From contig JADIZG010000002.1 of assembly GCA_016704895.1 (NCBI GenBank), positions 93,490-157,489 on the forward strand: a stretch of DNA of 64,000 bases, read 5' to 3'. This document shows positions 30,221 through 38,021 of the stretch, piece by piece (the stretch's first letter is position 1; each line of letters opens with the position of its first letter). The DNA comes from Betaproteobacteria bacterium (lineage in GTDB: Bacteria > Pseudomonadota > Gammaproteobacteria > Burkholderiales > Casimicrobiaceae). Made by a program: the position numbers and the translations under genes. The notes beneath the pieces were generated by a model that worked only from the letters and a program-made list of their open reading frames with translations, did no database searches and had not been told where the DNA came from.

Positions 30221-31276
30221 TCAGGCCGTGGTCTCGTACTGCAGCGAGATCCACGACTGGTACTCGCGCGTCTGGATCGCCGAGAGCCACGCGCCGTTGT
30301 CGAGGTACCAGCGCACGGTCTTCGCGAGACCGGTCGCGAACGTCTCGGTCGGCCGCCAGCCGAGCTCGCGCTCGATCTTGCGCGCGTCGATCGCGTAGCG
30401 CCGGTCGTGGCCGGGGCGGTCCTTCACGAACGTGACGAGCGACGCGTAGTCGCGGCCCGGGCGCTCGCGCGCGAGGACCGCGCAGAGCTCGTGCACGACG
30501 TCCAGGTTCTTCATCTCCGCGTTGCCGCCGACGTTGTAGGTTTCGCCCGGGCGACCGCGCTCGAGCACCGCGCGGATCGCCGCGCAGTGGTCCGACACGT
30601 AGAGCCAGTCGCGCACCTGCTGGCCGTCGCCGTAGACCGGCAGCGGCTTGCCGGCGAGCGCGTTGGCGATCATCAGCGGGACGAGCTTCTCGGGAAACTG
30701 CCGCGGGCCGTAGTTGTTCGAGCAGTTCGTCGTGACGGTCGGCAGTCCGTAGGTGTGCCGATAGGCGCGCACGAAATGGTCGGACGAGGCCTTCGATGCC
30801 GAGTACGGACTGTTGGGCGCGAACGCGGTCGTCTCGGAGAACGGCGGATCGTCGGGACCGAGCGTGCCGTAGACCTCGTCGGTCGACACGTGCAGGAACC
30901 GGAACGCGTCGCGCTCGCCCCCGGGCAGCGCGGTCCAGTGCGCGCGCACCGCCTCGAGCAGCTCGAAGGTGCCCAGGACGTTGGTCCTCACGAACGCGTC
31001 GGGCCCGTGGATCGAGCGGTCGACGTGCGTCTCGGCGGCGAAGTTCAGGACCGCGCGCGGGCGATGGCGAGCGAGCAGCTCGGCGACGACGGCGCGGTCG
31101 CCGATGTCGCCGCGCACGAACGCGTGGCGCGCGTCGCCGCGGATCGGCGCGAGGTTGCCGAGGTTGCCCGAGTAGGTGAGCTTGTCGAGGTTGACGACCG
31201 GCTCGCCGGTCGCCGCGAGCCAGTCGAGCGTGAAGTTCGCGCCGATGAAGCCGGCGCCGCCGGTGACGAGGATCAT
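30221..31276 (-). CDS. rfbB: dTDP-glucose 4,6-dehydratase
   Basis: Converts dTDP-glucose to dTDP-4-dehydro-6-deoxyglucose using bound NAD. 351 residues: GGAGFIGANF at residues 6-15, VDRSIHGPDAF, STDEVYG (catalytic D-E pair), catalytic tyrosine and lysine in YSASKASSDHFV, NCSNNYGPRQFPEKL, RDWLYVSDHC, YNVGGNAEMKNLDVV. First gene of the rfbBACD cluster; the ATG at 31276 is about 57 bases downstream of a predicted start site (TAGAAT at 31345-31340). Confidence 0.96.
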   Translation of the reverse strand: MILVTGGAGFIGANFTLDWLAATGEPVVNLDKLTYSGNLGNLAPIRGDARHAFVRGDIGDRAVVAELLARHRPRAVLNFAAETHVDRSIHGPDAFVRTNVLGTFELLEAVRAHWTALPGGERDAFRFLHVSTDEVYGTLGPDDPPFSETTAFAPNSPYSASKASSDHFVRAYRHTYGLPTVTTNCSNNYGPRQFPEKLVPLMIANALAGKPLPVYGDGQQVRDWLYVSDHCAAIRAVLERGRPGETYNVGGNAEMKNLDVVHELCAVLARERPGRDYASLVTFVKDRPGHDRRYAIDARKIERELGWRPTETFATGLAKTVRWYLDNGAWLSAIQTREYQSWISLQYETTA

Positions 31277-31339
31277 GGGGTCGGGATGCTCGCCCGCGCC
31301 GTCGCGCGGCGGTGGCTCAGGCTCACTGGGAGGACCCGG

Positions 31340-31345
31340 ATTCTA
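31340..31345 (-). promoter_or_regulatory. Candidate -10 box for rfbBACD
   Basis: TAGAAT on the minus strand (31345-31340; five of six), followed by ccggg. The 106-base gap between the epimerase stop and rfbB is C-rich around it and no -35 is evident. The same TA(G/T)AATCcG shape recurs at 33190, 56010, 58746 and 58811. Confidence 0.35.
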
Positions 31346-31382
31346 CCATCGCCCCCCGCGCCCCCCGGCGCCGGCGCGACCG

Positions 31383-32372
31383 TCAGGCCCGGTGGTAATC
31401 GCGGTACCAGGCGACGAACCGGGCGAGCCCTTCCGCGAGCGGGGTCCTGGGCGCGAATCCGGTGGCCGCGCGCAGGGCGTCGATCGACGCGTAGGTCGCC
31501 GGCACGTCGCCCGGCTGCATCGGCTGCAGGTCGCGCTTCGCGGTCCGGCCGAGCAACTGCTCGAGCGTCGCGATGAACTCGGCGAGCTCGACCGCCTCGT
31601 GATTGCCGATGTTGTAGATCGCGTAGGGCGCGCCGGTCGCCGGATGCGCGCCCGGCGGGCGGTCGAGCACGCGCACGACGCCCTCGACGATGTCGTCGAC
31701 GTAGGTGAAGTCGCGCCGCATGCGGCCGTGGTTGAACACCTTGATCGGCTCGCCGGCGAGGATCGCGCGCGTGAACAGCATCGGCGCCATGTCCGGCCGG
31801 CCCCAGGGGCCGTAGACGGTGAAGAAGCGCAGGCCCGTGGTCGGCAGACCGTACAGGTGGCTGTAGCTGTGCGCGATCACCTCGTCGGCCTTCTTCGTGG
31901 CCGCGTACAGGCTCACCGGGTGGTCGGTCGGCTGGTCCTCCGAGAACGGCAGCGTGTGGTTCGCGCCGTACACCGACGAGCTCGACGCGTAGACCAGGTG
32001 GCGGACGCGCGCGTGGCGGCAGCCTTCGAGCACGCAGCCGAACGCGTCGACGTTCGCGCGCAGGTACGCCGCCGGATTGACGAGCGAGTAGCGCACGCCC
32101 GGCTGCGCCGCGAGGTGAACGACGCCGTCGAACCCGCCGTCCCGGAACAGGCGGGCGGTCGCGTCCGGATCCGCGAGGTCGAGGCGCTCGAACGCGAAGC
32201 CGGCGCGTCCGGCGAGCTGGCGCAGGCGTGCTTCCTTGAGCGCGACGTCGTAGTACGGGTCGAGGCTGTCGACGCCGACGACCGCGTCGCCGCGGTCGAG
32301 CAGCGCGGCCGCCGTGTGCATCCCGATGAAGCCCGCGGCCCCGGTCACGAGCACGCGGCGCGCCCCGCTCAC
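31383..32372 (-). CDS. NAD-dependent epimerase, UDP-glucuronate 4-epimerase type
   Basis: Extended SDR nucleotide-sugar epimerase, 329 residues: TGAAGFIGMHTAAALLDRG, then GVDSLDPYYDVALKEARL (binding segment typical of the UDP-glucuronate 4-epimerase branch), HLAAQPGVRYSLVNP, SSSSVYGANHTLPFSED, catalytic Y-x3-K in SLYAATKKADE, and FTVYGPWGRPDMAPMLFTRAI, RDFTYVDDIVEGVVRV. The ...YDVALKEARL and GPWGRPDMA signatures are what support UDP-glucuronate as substrate, giving UDP-galacturonate; this is inferred. The start is GTG at 32372, overlapping the glycosyltransferase stop (GTGA). Confidence 0.9.
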   Translation of the reverse strand: MSGARRVLVTGAAGFIGMHTAAALLDRGDAVVGVDSLDPYYDVALKEARLRQLAGRAGFAFERLDLADPDATARLFRDGGFDGVVHLAAQPGVRYSLVNPAAYLRANVDAFGCVLEGCRHARVRHLVYASSSSVYGANHTLPFSEDQPTDHPVSLYAATKKADEVIAHSYSHLYGLPTTGLRFFTVYGPWGRPDMAPMLFTRAILAGEPIKVFNHGRMRRDFTYVDDIVEGVVRVLDRPPGAHPATGAPYAIYNIGNHEAVELAEFIATLEQLLGRTAKRDLQPMQPGDVPATYASIDALRAATGFAPRTPLAEGLARFVAWYRDYHRA

Positions 32373-33139
32373 GACTTCCCCTCCTCCTGCGTGAGCGCGC
32401 GGAGCTTCGCGTACTTGAGGAAGCTCGCGAACGCCCCGATCGCGATGTGCGCGAAGCCGGCCGCGCCGTCGAGGAAGCCGAGCCTGAGCACGTAGAAGCG
32501 CGCGAAGCGCGCGAGCGGCGAGAGCGCGAGCCGGGCGAGCCCGGCCCGCTCGCCGCGTGCGTGCATCGCCTGCGCCTGCAGCGTCGTGTACCGGTTCTGC
32601 TTCGCCACGTAGTCCTCGATCGATTCGGCCGACAGGTGCAGCAGGTCGCCGGCCAGGCGCCCGACGGTCCCGTCGGCGACGACGTGCTCGTGCACCGGGT
32701 CGTCGGTCCAGCGCGCACGGCGTCGGTCGAACAGGCGCACGTTCCAGTCGGGATAGCCCTCGCCGTGCGCGAGCCAGCGGCCGAGGAACCGGTTTCGCCG
32801 CGCGACCGCGTAGGCCGGCTGCGTCGGCGCGCCGGCGCCAAACAGCGCCCCGATCGCCTGCGCGAGCTCGGGCGTCACGCGCTCGTCGGCGTCGAGGCAC
32901 AGCACCCAGTCGTGCGCTGCCATGCCGACGGCGAAGGTCTTCTGCGGGCCGAAGCCGCGCCAGGGCTCCACCGTCACGCGTGCGCCGGAGCGCCGCGCGA
33001 TTTCCACGGTATCATCGCGGCTGCCTGCGTCGACGACGACGACGTCCGAGGCGAAAGCGCCGGACGCGAGGCATTCCGCGAGCTCCTTCGCGGCGTCGCG
33101 CGTGATCACCACCAGCGAGAGAGGCAGCGTGCCGGCCAT
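32369..33139 (-). CDS. Family 2 glycosyltransferase (WaaE/KdtX-like)
   Basis: 256 residues, GT-A fold: LPLSLVVITRDAAKELAECLAS at the N-terminus, VVVDAGSRDDTVEIAR, and the metal-binding DxD in LCLDADERVTPEL, then YAVARRNRFLGRWLAHGEGYPDWNVRLFDR, the substrate segment highly characteristic of LPS core beta-1,4-glucosyltransferases. C-terminal hydrophobic helices (LGFLDGAAGFAHIAIGAFAS) suggest membrane association. Next to rfb genes and divergent from waaC, so it probably adds a core sugar to lipid A-core. Confidence 0.88.
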   Translation of the reverse strand: MAGTLPLSLVVITRDAAKELAECLASGAFASDVVVVDAGSRDDTVEIARRSGARVTVEPWRGFGPQKTFAVGMAAHDWVLCLDADERVTPELAQAIGALFGAGAPTQPAYAVARRNRFLGRWLAHGEGYPDWNVRLFDRRRARWTDDPVHEHVVADGTVGRLAGDLLHLSAESIEDYVAKQNRYTTLQAQAMHARGERAGLARLALSPLARFARFYVLRLGFLDGAAGFAHIAIGAFASFLKYAKLRALTQEEGKS

Positions 33140-33184
33140 GCGTGGGTCGCGTGCAGAGCGCCCCCTGTCGTTCGTGACGCCGCG

Positions 33185-33190
33185 ATTCTA
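33185..33190 (-). promoter_or_regulatory. Candidate -10 box for the glycosyltransferase/epimerase pair
   Basis: TAGAAT on the minus strand (33190-33185), about 46 bases before the ATG at 33139, in the 118-base divergent gap to waaC. No strong -35. Confidence 0.35.
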
Positions 33191-33257
33191 CCGTTCGATG
33201 AACCGTTCCGTCCCGATTCCGCCCCGCCGAGCGCGGCCCGGGCCCGGGAACGACGCC

Positions 33258-34229
33258 ATGAGCGGCATCCTCGTCGTGCGCCCCTCGTCGCTCGGCGACG
33301 TCGTCTGGGCGCTCGCGATCGCGCACGACGTCGCCGCGGCGCGCCCCGGCCTCGCCGTCGACTGGCTCGCCGAGGAGGCGTTCACGGCGCTGCCGGCGAT
33401 GTGCGGGGAGGTCCGGCGCACCGTCCCGGTGGCGCTGCGCCGCTGGCGCCGCTCGCCGCTCGCCCGTGCGACCTGGCGGGAGTTCCGTGCGTTCCGCGCC
33501 ACGCTGCGCGAGGAGCGCTACGACGCGGTCCTCGACCTGCAGGAGCAGGTCAAGGGCGGCGTGATCGCGCGGATCGCGATCGGAACCCGCCACGGGTTCG
33601 ACCGCGCCAGCATCCGGGAGCCCGTCGCCACGCTGTTCGACGACGTCCATCACGCGGTGCCGCGCGACCTGCACTTCGCCACGCGCTGCCGACGGCTCGC
33701 GGGCGCCGCGCTCGGCTACGCGGTCGACGGCCCCCCGCGCTGGCGCTGGAACCTGCCCGCCGCGCCCGCGTGCACGCCTGCGCGGCCCTACGTCGTCGCG
33801 GTGCACGCGAGCTCGCGCGCCGACAAGCGCTGGCCGGCCGACCGCTGGCGCGCGCTGCTGTCGGACGCCGGCGCGTCCGGCTTCGACGTCGTCCTGCCGC
33901 ACGGCGCCGACGCCGAGGAGACGGAGAGCCGCGCGCTCGCCGCGGGCCTCGAGCGCGCGCTGGTCCCGCCGCGGCTCCCGCTCGCGGCCATGGCGGCGCT
34001 CCTCGCCCGCGCGCACGCCGTCGTCGGCATCGACACCGGCCTCACGCACCTGTCCGCCGCCCTGGGAACGCCGACGCTCGCGCTGTTCACGACGACCGAC
34101 CCCGCGCTCGCCGGCGCCTCGATCGCAGGCGCGCACGCGCGCGACCTCGGCGGACGCGGCGTGCTGCCCGCGATCGACGAGGCGCGCGCCGGGCTGGGCG
34201 GCATCCTGCGCGCGGCACCGCGATGCTGA
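33258..34229 (+). CDS. waaC: Lipopolysaccharide heptosyltransferase I
   Basis: Adds the first L-glycero-D-manno-heptose to Kdo2-lipid A. 323 residues, GT-B fold, family 9: N-terminal MSGILVVRPSSLGDVVWALAIAHD, LDLQEQVKGG, CRRLAGAALGY, then the donor side with HASSRADKRWPADRWRALL and GIDTGLTHLSAALGTPTLALF. The ATG at 33258 is the fit for relatives; an upstream in-frame ATG at 33199 would add 20 Arg/Pro-rich residues. Its stop overlaps the start of waaA. Confidence 0.94.
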   Translation: MSGILVVRPSSLGDVVWALAIAHDVAAARPGLAVDWLAEEAFTALPAMCGEVRRTVPVALRRWRRSPLARATWREFRAFRATLREERYDAVLDLQEQVKGGVIARIAIGTRHGFDRASIREPVATLFDDVHHAVPRDLHFATRCRRLAGAALGYAVDGPPRWRWNLPAAPACTPARPYVVAVHASSRADKRWPADRWRALLSDAGASGFDVVLPHGADAEETESRALAAGLERALVPPRLPLAAMAALLARAHAVVGIDTGLTHLSAALGTPTLALFTTTDPALAGASIAGAHARDLGGRGVLPAIDEARAGLGGILRAAPRC

Positions 34230-35494
34230 CGATGCGCACGCTCTACACGCTCGCCTGGCGCATCGCCGCGCCGCTGGCGCCGCTGAAGCTCTGGTGGCGC
34301 GGCCGCCGCGAGCCCGGTTACCGGCTCCACGTCGGCGAGCGCTACGGCCGCTACGACGCGCCCGCGCCCGAAGGCGAACTGGTCTGGATCCACGCGGTCT
34401 CGGTCGGCGAGACGCGCGCCGCGGCGCCGCTCGTCGAACGCATTCTCCGCGAGCGGCCCTCCGCCACTGTCCTGCTCACGTCGATGACCGCCACCGGGCG
34501 CGAGACCGGGCGCGCGCTCTTCGGCGAGCGGGTCGTGCAGGCCTGGCTGCCCTACGACCTCCCCGGCGCGATGCGGCGCTTCCTCGCGCACTTCCGTCCC
34601 GCGTTCGGCCTGCTGATGGAGACCGAGCTGTGGCCGAACCTCGCCGCCGAGGCCGCCGTCGCGCACGTCCCGCTGTTCCTCGTCAACGGGCGGCTGTCGG
34701 AGCGCTCCGCGCGCGGCTACGAACGCGTCGGCTCGCTCGTTCGGCCGCTGCTGCACTCGCTCGCCGGCGTCGCCGCGCAGACGCAGGCCGACGCCGCGCG
34801 CCTCGAGGCGCTGGGCGCGCGCGACGTCGCCGTGACCGGCAACCTGAAGTTCGACCTCGGCGTGCCCGACGGCGCGCGCGGGCTCGCGTCGCGAATGCGC
34901 GCGATGTTCGGCGCGTCGCGCCCGGTCGTGCTCGCGGCGTCGACGCGCGACGGCGAGGAGACGGCGATCCTCGACGCGCTCGCGCGATCGCCGCTCGCGG
35001 GCAGCACGCTCCTCGTGATCGTCCCGCGGCACCCCCAGCGCTTCGACGACGTGGCGGCGATGCTCGCCGCGCGCGGCATCGCGCACGCGCGACGCTCGCA
35101 GGACCGCCCGGTGCCCGCGGACGTGCGCGTCGTGCTGGGCGACTCGATGGGCGAGATGGCGGGCTACTACGGCGCGGCCGACGTCGCGTTCGTCGGCGGA
35201 AGCCTGGTGCCGCTCGGCGGCCAGAACCTGATCGAGGCGATCGCGATGGGCGCGCCGGTGCTCGTCGGCCCGCACACGTTCAACTTCGCGGACGCGGCGG
35301 ACGGGGCGGTTGCCGCCGGCGCCGCGCTGCGCGTCGCCGATGCCGATGCGATGCTCGCCGCCGCTGCCGCGCTCGTCGGCGACGCCCCGCGTCGCGAGGC
35401 GATGCGCTCCTGCGCCGAGGGCTTCCTGGCCGCGCACCGCGGCGCGGCCGAGCGCACCTGGGCCTTCGTCGCGGCGCGGCTGCCGCCTCCCTGA
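34223..35494 (+). CDS. waaA: 3-deoxy-D-manno-octulosonic acid (Kdo) transferase
   Basis: Transfers Kdo to lipid IVA at the inner membrane. 423 residues: N-terminal membrane anchor (MRTLYTLAWRIAAPLAPLKLWWRGR), RLHVGERYGRY, IHAVSVGETRAAAPL, TSMTATGRETGR, METELWPNL, GNLKFDLG, then VFVGGSLVPLGGQNLIEAIAMGAPVLVGPHTFNFAD (donor-binding side, given here in its core). The ATG at 34223 overlaps the waaC stop by a shared ATGCTGA; the next in-frame ATG is at 34232. The last 215 bases are overlapped in antisense by the tolC reading frame. Confidence 0.94.
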   Translation: MLTMRTLYTLAWRIAAPLAPLKLWWRGRREPGYRLHVGERYGRYDAPAPEGELVWIHAVSVGETRAAAPLVERILRERPSATVLLTSMTATGRETGRALFGERVVQAWLPYDLPGAMRRFLAHFRPAFGLLMETELWPNLAAEAAVAHVPLFLVNGRLSERSARGYERVGSLVRPLLHSLAGVAAQTQADAARLEALGARDVAVTGNLKFDLGVPDGARGLASRMRAMFGASRPVVLAASTRDGEETAILDALARSPLAGSTLLVIVPRHPQRFDDVAAMLAARGIAHARRSQDRPVPADVRVVLGDSMGEMAGYYGAADVAFVGGSLVPLGGQNLIEAIAMGAPVLVGPHTFNFADAADGAVAAGAALRVADADAMLAAAAALVGDAPRREAMRSCAEGFLAAHRGAAERTWAFVAARLPPP

Positions 35495-36845
35495 TCCGGC
35501 CCGCAGGCGGCCGGCAGTGGTTCGCCAGCCGTCGGTTGAGCACCTCGAGGTCCTGCTCGTTGAGTGTCCCGACCGCGGCCCGCAGGCGCAGCTGGTTGAT
35601 CAGGTAGTTGAAGTACGCCTGCGCGAGGTTGCGGCGCTGCGTGAACACCGTCTGCTGCACGTTCAGCACGTCGAGGTTCGTGCGCACGCCGACTTCCTGG
35701 CCCAGTTTGTTCGACTGCAGCGCGACCTCCGAGGACTGCACCGCCTGCGCGACCGCGCGGACCGAGGCGACCGAGCTGTTGACGCCGGTGTAGCCGACCT
35801 GCGCGTTGAACAGCGCATTCCGGCGCGCGAGGTCGAGCGCGTCGCGAGCCGCGTCCTGCAGCGCGACCGCCTCGCGGATCTTCGAGGTGACGTAGCCGCC
35901 CTGGTAGATCGGCAGGGTCAGCGCGAGACCGATCGCCGCGTTGCGCGAATGGAAGTCGTAGTCGGCGGACAGCGACCCGTTCGCTCCACCCGTACGCAGG
36001 CTGCCGACCAGATCGAGGGTCGGGAGGTGGCCTGCGCGCTGGCGGTCGACCTCCAGCGTCGCGATGTCGAACGAGTACTGCGCGATCCGGACCGACAGGT
36101 TCTCCTTGAGCGCGCGGTCGAGCCAGGCGTCGAGCGAATTCGGCTCGGGGGGCGTCGGATCGAAGTTCGCGCCGAGGCGCTTCAGGTCGCGGGGCGCGCG
36201 GCCGATGATCGCGCGCAGCGCCGCCAGCCGGTTGTCGAGTTCGTTTCGGGCGCTGATCTCCTGCGCGACGATCTGGTCGTAGTTCGCCTGCGCCTCGTTC
36301 GTGTCGGTGATCGTCGCGACGCCGACCTCGAAGTTGCGCTTCGCCTGCGCGAGCTGCTCGGACACCGCGGCCTTCTGCGCCACCGCCAGCTCGACGTTGA
36401 ACTGCGCGAGCAGCACGTCGAAGTAGACGACCGTCACCCGGATGATCAGGTCCTGCTGCGCCGAGGCCAGCGTGAAGTCCGCCTGCTCGACCGCCCGCTT
36501 CGCCTGGTCGTAGGCGACGACGTTCTGGTAGCGGTAGATCGGCTGCGCCGCGCTGATCGTGAGCCCGTAGTCCTGGTAGTTGCCGCTCGAAATGACCGGA
36601 GGCGAGCTGCGCGAGTTGCTGTAGAGGTCGTTCGCGTTGGCCGTCGCGGAGAGCGAGACGTTGGGCAGCAACGCGGACTTCGCCTGCGGCGCGCGCTCCT
36701 GCGTCGCGAGCCAGCTCGCCCTCGCGGACGCGAGCACCGGGTCGTTGCGCTGCGCCTCGCGGTAGATGTCCATCAGGTCCTCGCCCGCGGCGGGCAGCGC
36801 GGCGAACAGGAGCGGGATGGCGAAGGCGAGAATGCGTCGGTTCAT
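35280..36845 (-). CDS. tolC: TolC family outer membrane efflux protein, with extended C-terminus
   Basis: Outer-membrane channel that completes tripartite efflux pumps and type I secretion. 521 residues: signal peptide (FAIPLLFAALPAAGE, cleavage near 21), then two outer-membrane efflux repeats, each with the alpha-helical hairpin (e.g. DLYSNSRSSPPVISSGNYQDYGLTIS region, QDLIIRVTVVYFDVLLAQFN, and TLDLVGSLRTG..., VGVRTNLDVLNVQQTVFTQRRN). The family usually ends near LNEQDLEVLNRRLA (residue ~450); here about 70 Arg/Pro-rich residues follow, encoded antisense to waaA, because no stop occurs at the expected point. They are probably not functional. It lies downstream of pcm and rhodanese, a conserved trio. 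Confidence 0.9.
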   Translation of the reverse strand: MNRRILAFAIPLLFAALPAAGEDLMDIYREAQRNDPVLASARASWLATQERAPQAKSALLPNVSLSATANANDLYSNSRSSPPVISSGNYQDYGLTISAAQPIYRYQNVVAYDQAKRAVEQADFTLASAQQDLIIRVTVVYFDVLLAQFNVELAVAQKAAVSEQLAQAKRNFEVGVATITDTNEAQANYDQIVAQEISARNELDNRLAALRAIIGRAPRDLKRLGANFDPTPPEPNSLDAWLDRALKENLSVRIAQYSFDIATLEVDRQRAGHLPTLDLVGSLRTGGANGSLSADYDFHSRNAAIGLALTLPIYQGGYVTSKIREAVALQDAARDALDLARRNALFNAQVGYTGVNSSVASVRAVAQAVQSSEVALQSNKLGQEVGVRTNLDVLNVQQTVFTQRRNLAQAYFNYLINQLRLRAAVGTLNEQDLEVLNRRLANHCRPPAGRIREAAAAPRRRPRCARPRRGARPGSPRRRSASPRDAGRRRRARQRRRASHRHRRRAARRRRQPPRPPRPRS

Positions 36846-36869
36846 CGTCGGGGCTTTCGGCTGTCTCGT

Positions 36870-37196
36870 TCAGTACCGCGGCATCGCCGGATCGACCTGG
36901 TCGGCCCACGCCGCCATTCCGCCGGTGAGGTTCCAGACGGCCATGTACCCCAGTCGGACGAGGTAGTGCGCGACCTGGCGGCTGCGCACGCCGTGATGGC
37001 AGACGACCACGACGTCGCGATCGCGCGGGAGCTCGTCGAGCCGTCCGGGCAGCTCGCGCATCGGCACGTGGACGACGCCCGGCAGCGAGCAGCGTTCCAG
37101 CTCCCAGGGCTCGCGCACGTCGACGACGACGGGCGGCTGGCGGTCGTCGTCCGCCCGCCAGCGGACGAGCTCGGCAGGGGGCAGTTCGCGGATCAA
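36870..37196 (-). CDS. Rhodanese-like sulfurtransferase domain protein
   Basis: 108-residue single-domain rhodanese, GlpE type: PPVVVDVREPWELERCSLPGVVHVPM and the active loop CHHGVRSRQVAHYL (catalytic Cys of C-x3-GxR(S) form), then YMAVWNLTGGMAAWADQVDP. The start TTG at 37196 overlaps the pcm stop (TTGA) and is preferred over later starts because the overlap repeats the coupling in the rest of the operon. Function is thiosulfate or persulfide sulfur transfer by family; its partner is unknown. Confidence 0.9.
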   Translation of the reverse strand: MIRELPPAELVRWRADDDRQPPVVVDVREPWELERCSLPGVVHVPMRELPGRLDELPRDRDVVVVCHHGVRSRQVAHYLVRLGYMAVWNLTGGMAAWADQVDPAMPRY

Positions 37197-37843
37197 AACT
37201 CGAACCGGACCGGCGCCGGCGCGTTCGCGAGCGGCTTGACCACGGTCTCGAACAGGGAAACGACGGTGCGCGAGCCGGGCGCGGTCCAGCGGTGCATGCG
37301 CGCGGTCATCGCCGGCGCGTCGCCGACGATCGCGAACACGCGGCCGCCGGGATTGAGCTGCCCGAGGAACGCGTCGTGGAGCACCGGCGTCGAGCCGGTC
37401 AGCACGATCGCGTCGTAAGTGGCCTTCCCCCACCCGCGCGCGCCGTCGCCGGTGACGACCTCCACGTTGTCGAAACCCGACCGCGCGAGCCTGGCCGCGG
37501 CCTCGAGCGCGAGCCGTTCGCGGATCTCGACACTGGTCACGCGGCCCGCCAGGCTCGCCAGCAGCGCTGAGAAGTAGCCGCTGCCCGTCCCGATCTCGAG
37601 GACCGACTCGCCGGGGCGCAACTGGAGCTCCTGCAGCGCCCGCGCCTCGAGCTTCGGCGCCCACATCGCCTCGCCGTCGCCCAGCGGGATCTCGAGGTCC
37701 GCGAACGCGAGCGCGCGGTGCGCGACGGGGACGAACTCCTCGCGGCGCACCGTGAAGAGGAGGTCGAGGACGATCGGATCGAGCACGTCCCAGGGGCGGA
37801 TCTGCTGCTCGACCATGTTGAACCGCGCTTGCTCGAAGTCCAT
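37193..37843 (-). CDS. pcm: Protein-L-isoaspartate O-methyltransferase family protein
   Basis: 216-residue SAM-dependent methyltransferase, repair of isoaspartyl damage by family assignment. Visible: N-terminal RFNMVEQQIRPWDVLD, the conserved PRE(x)FVP in VRREEFVPVAHR, MWAPKLEARALQEL, motif I VLEIGTGSGYFSALLA, VTSVEIRERLA, VVTGDGARGW, DAIVLTGSTP, LNPGGRVFAIVG. Relatives in Betaproteobacteria with this QQIRPWDVLD beginning are a divergent PCMT subgroup next to rhodanese and tolC. The ATG at 37843 is the natural start; the upstream extension contains no family sequence. Confidence 0.92.
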   Translation of the reverse strand: MDFEQARFNMVEQQIRPWDVLDPIVLDLLFTVRREEFVPVAHRALAFADLEIPLGDGEAMWAPKLEARALQELQLRPGESVLEIGTGSGYFSALLASLAGRVTSVEIRERLALEAAARLARSGFDNVEVVTGDGARGWGKATYDAIVLTGSTPVLHDAFLGQLNPGGRVFAIVGDAPAMTARMHRWTAPGSRTVVSLFETVVKPLANAPAPVRFEF

Positions 37844-37961
37844 CGATATCGCTCTGAAAGTGGCTGGGGCGGTGCTCGCCAGTGTCGTCGATGTCCGGAG
37901 GCGCGGTCGGTGACCGGAGTCACCGGCGCACGCGGCGCCGCCCGGAACGATGCCGCCAATC

Positions 37962-37980
37962 AAATGACCGGCGGTCATTT
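37962..37980. promoter_or_regulatory. 19-bp palindrome, likely TetR-family operator
   Basis: aaatgaccg (37962-37970), one base, then its exact complement cggtcattt (37972-37980). The length, A/T ends and GACCG/CGGTC core are typical of TetR/AcrR operators. It lies 118 bases upstream of pcm and 41 bases downstream of the RND pump stop, so it most probably controls the pcm-rhodanese-tolC operon. No TetR gene is visible in the window. Confidence 0.6.
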
Positions 37981-38021
37981 ATTATGCCGTCTGCGATTAT
38001 CCCACGTCAATTCGCCGGGAA

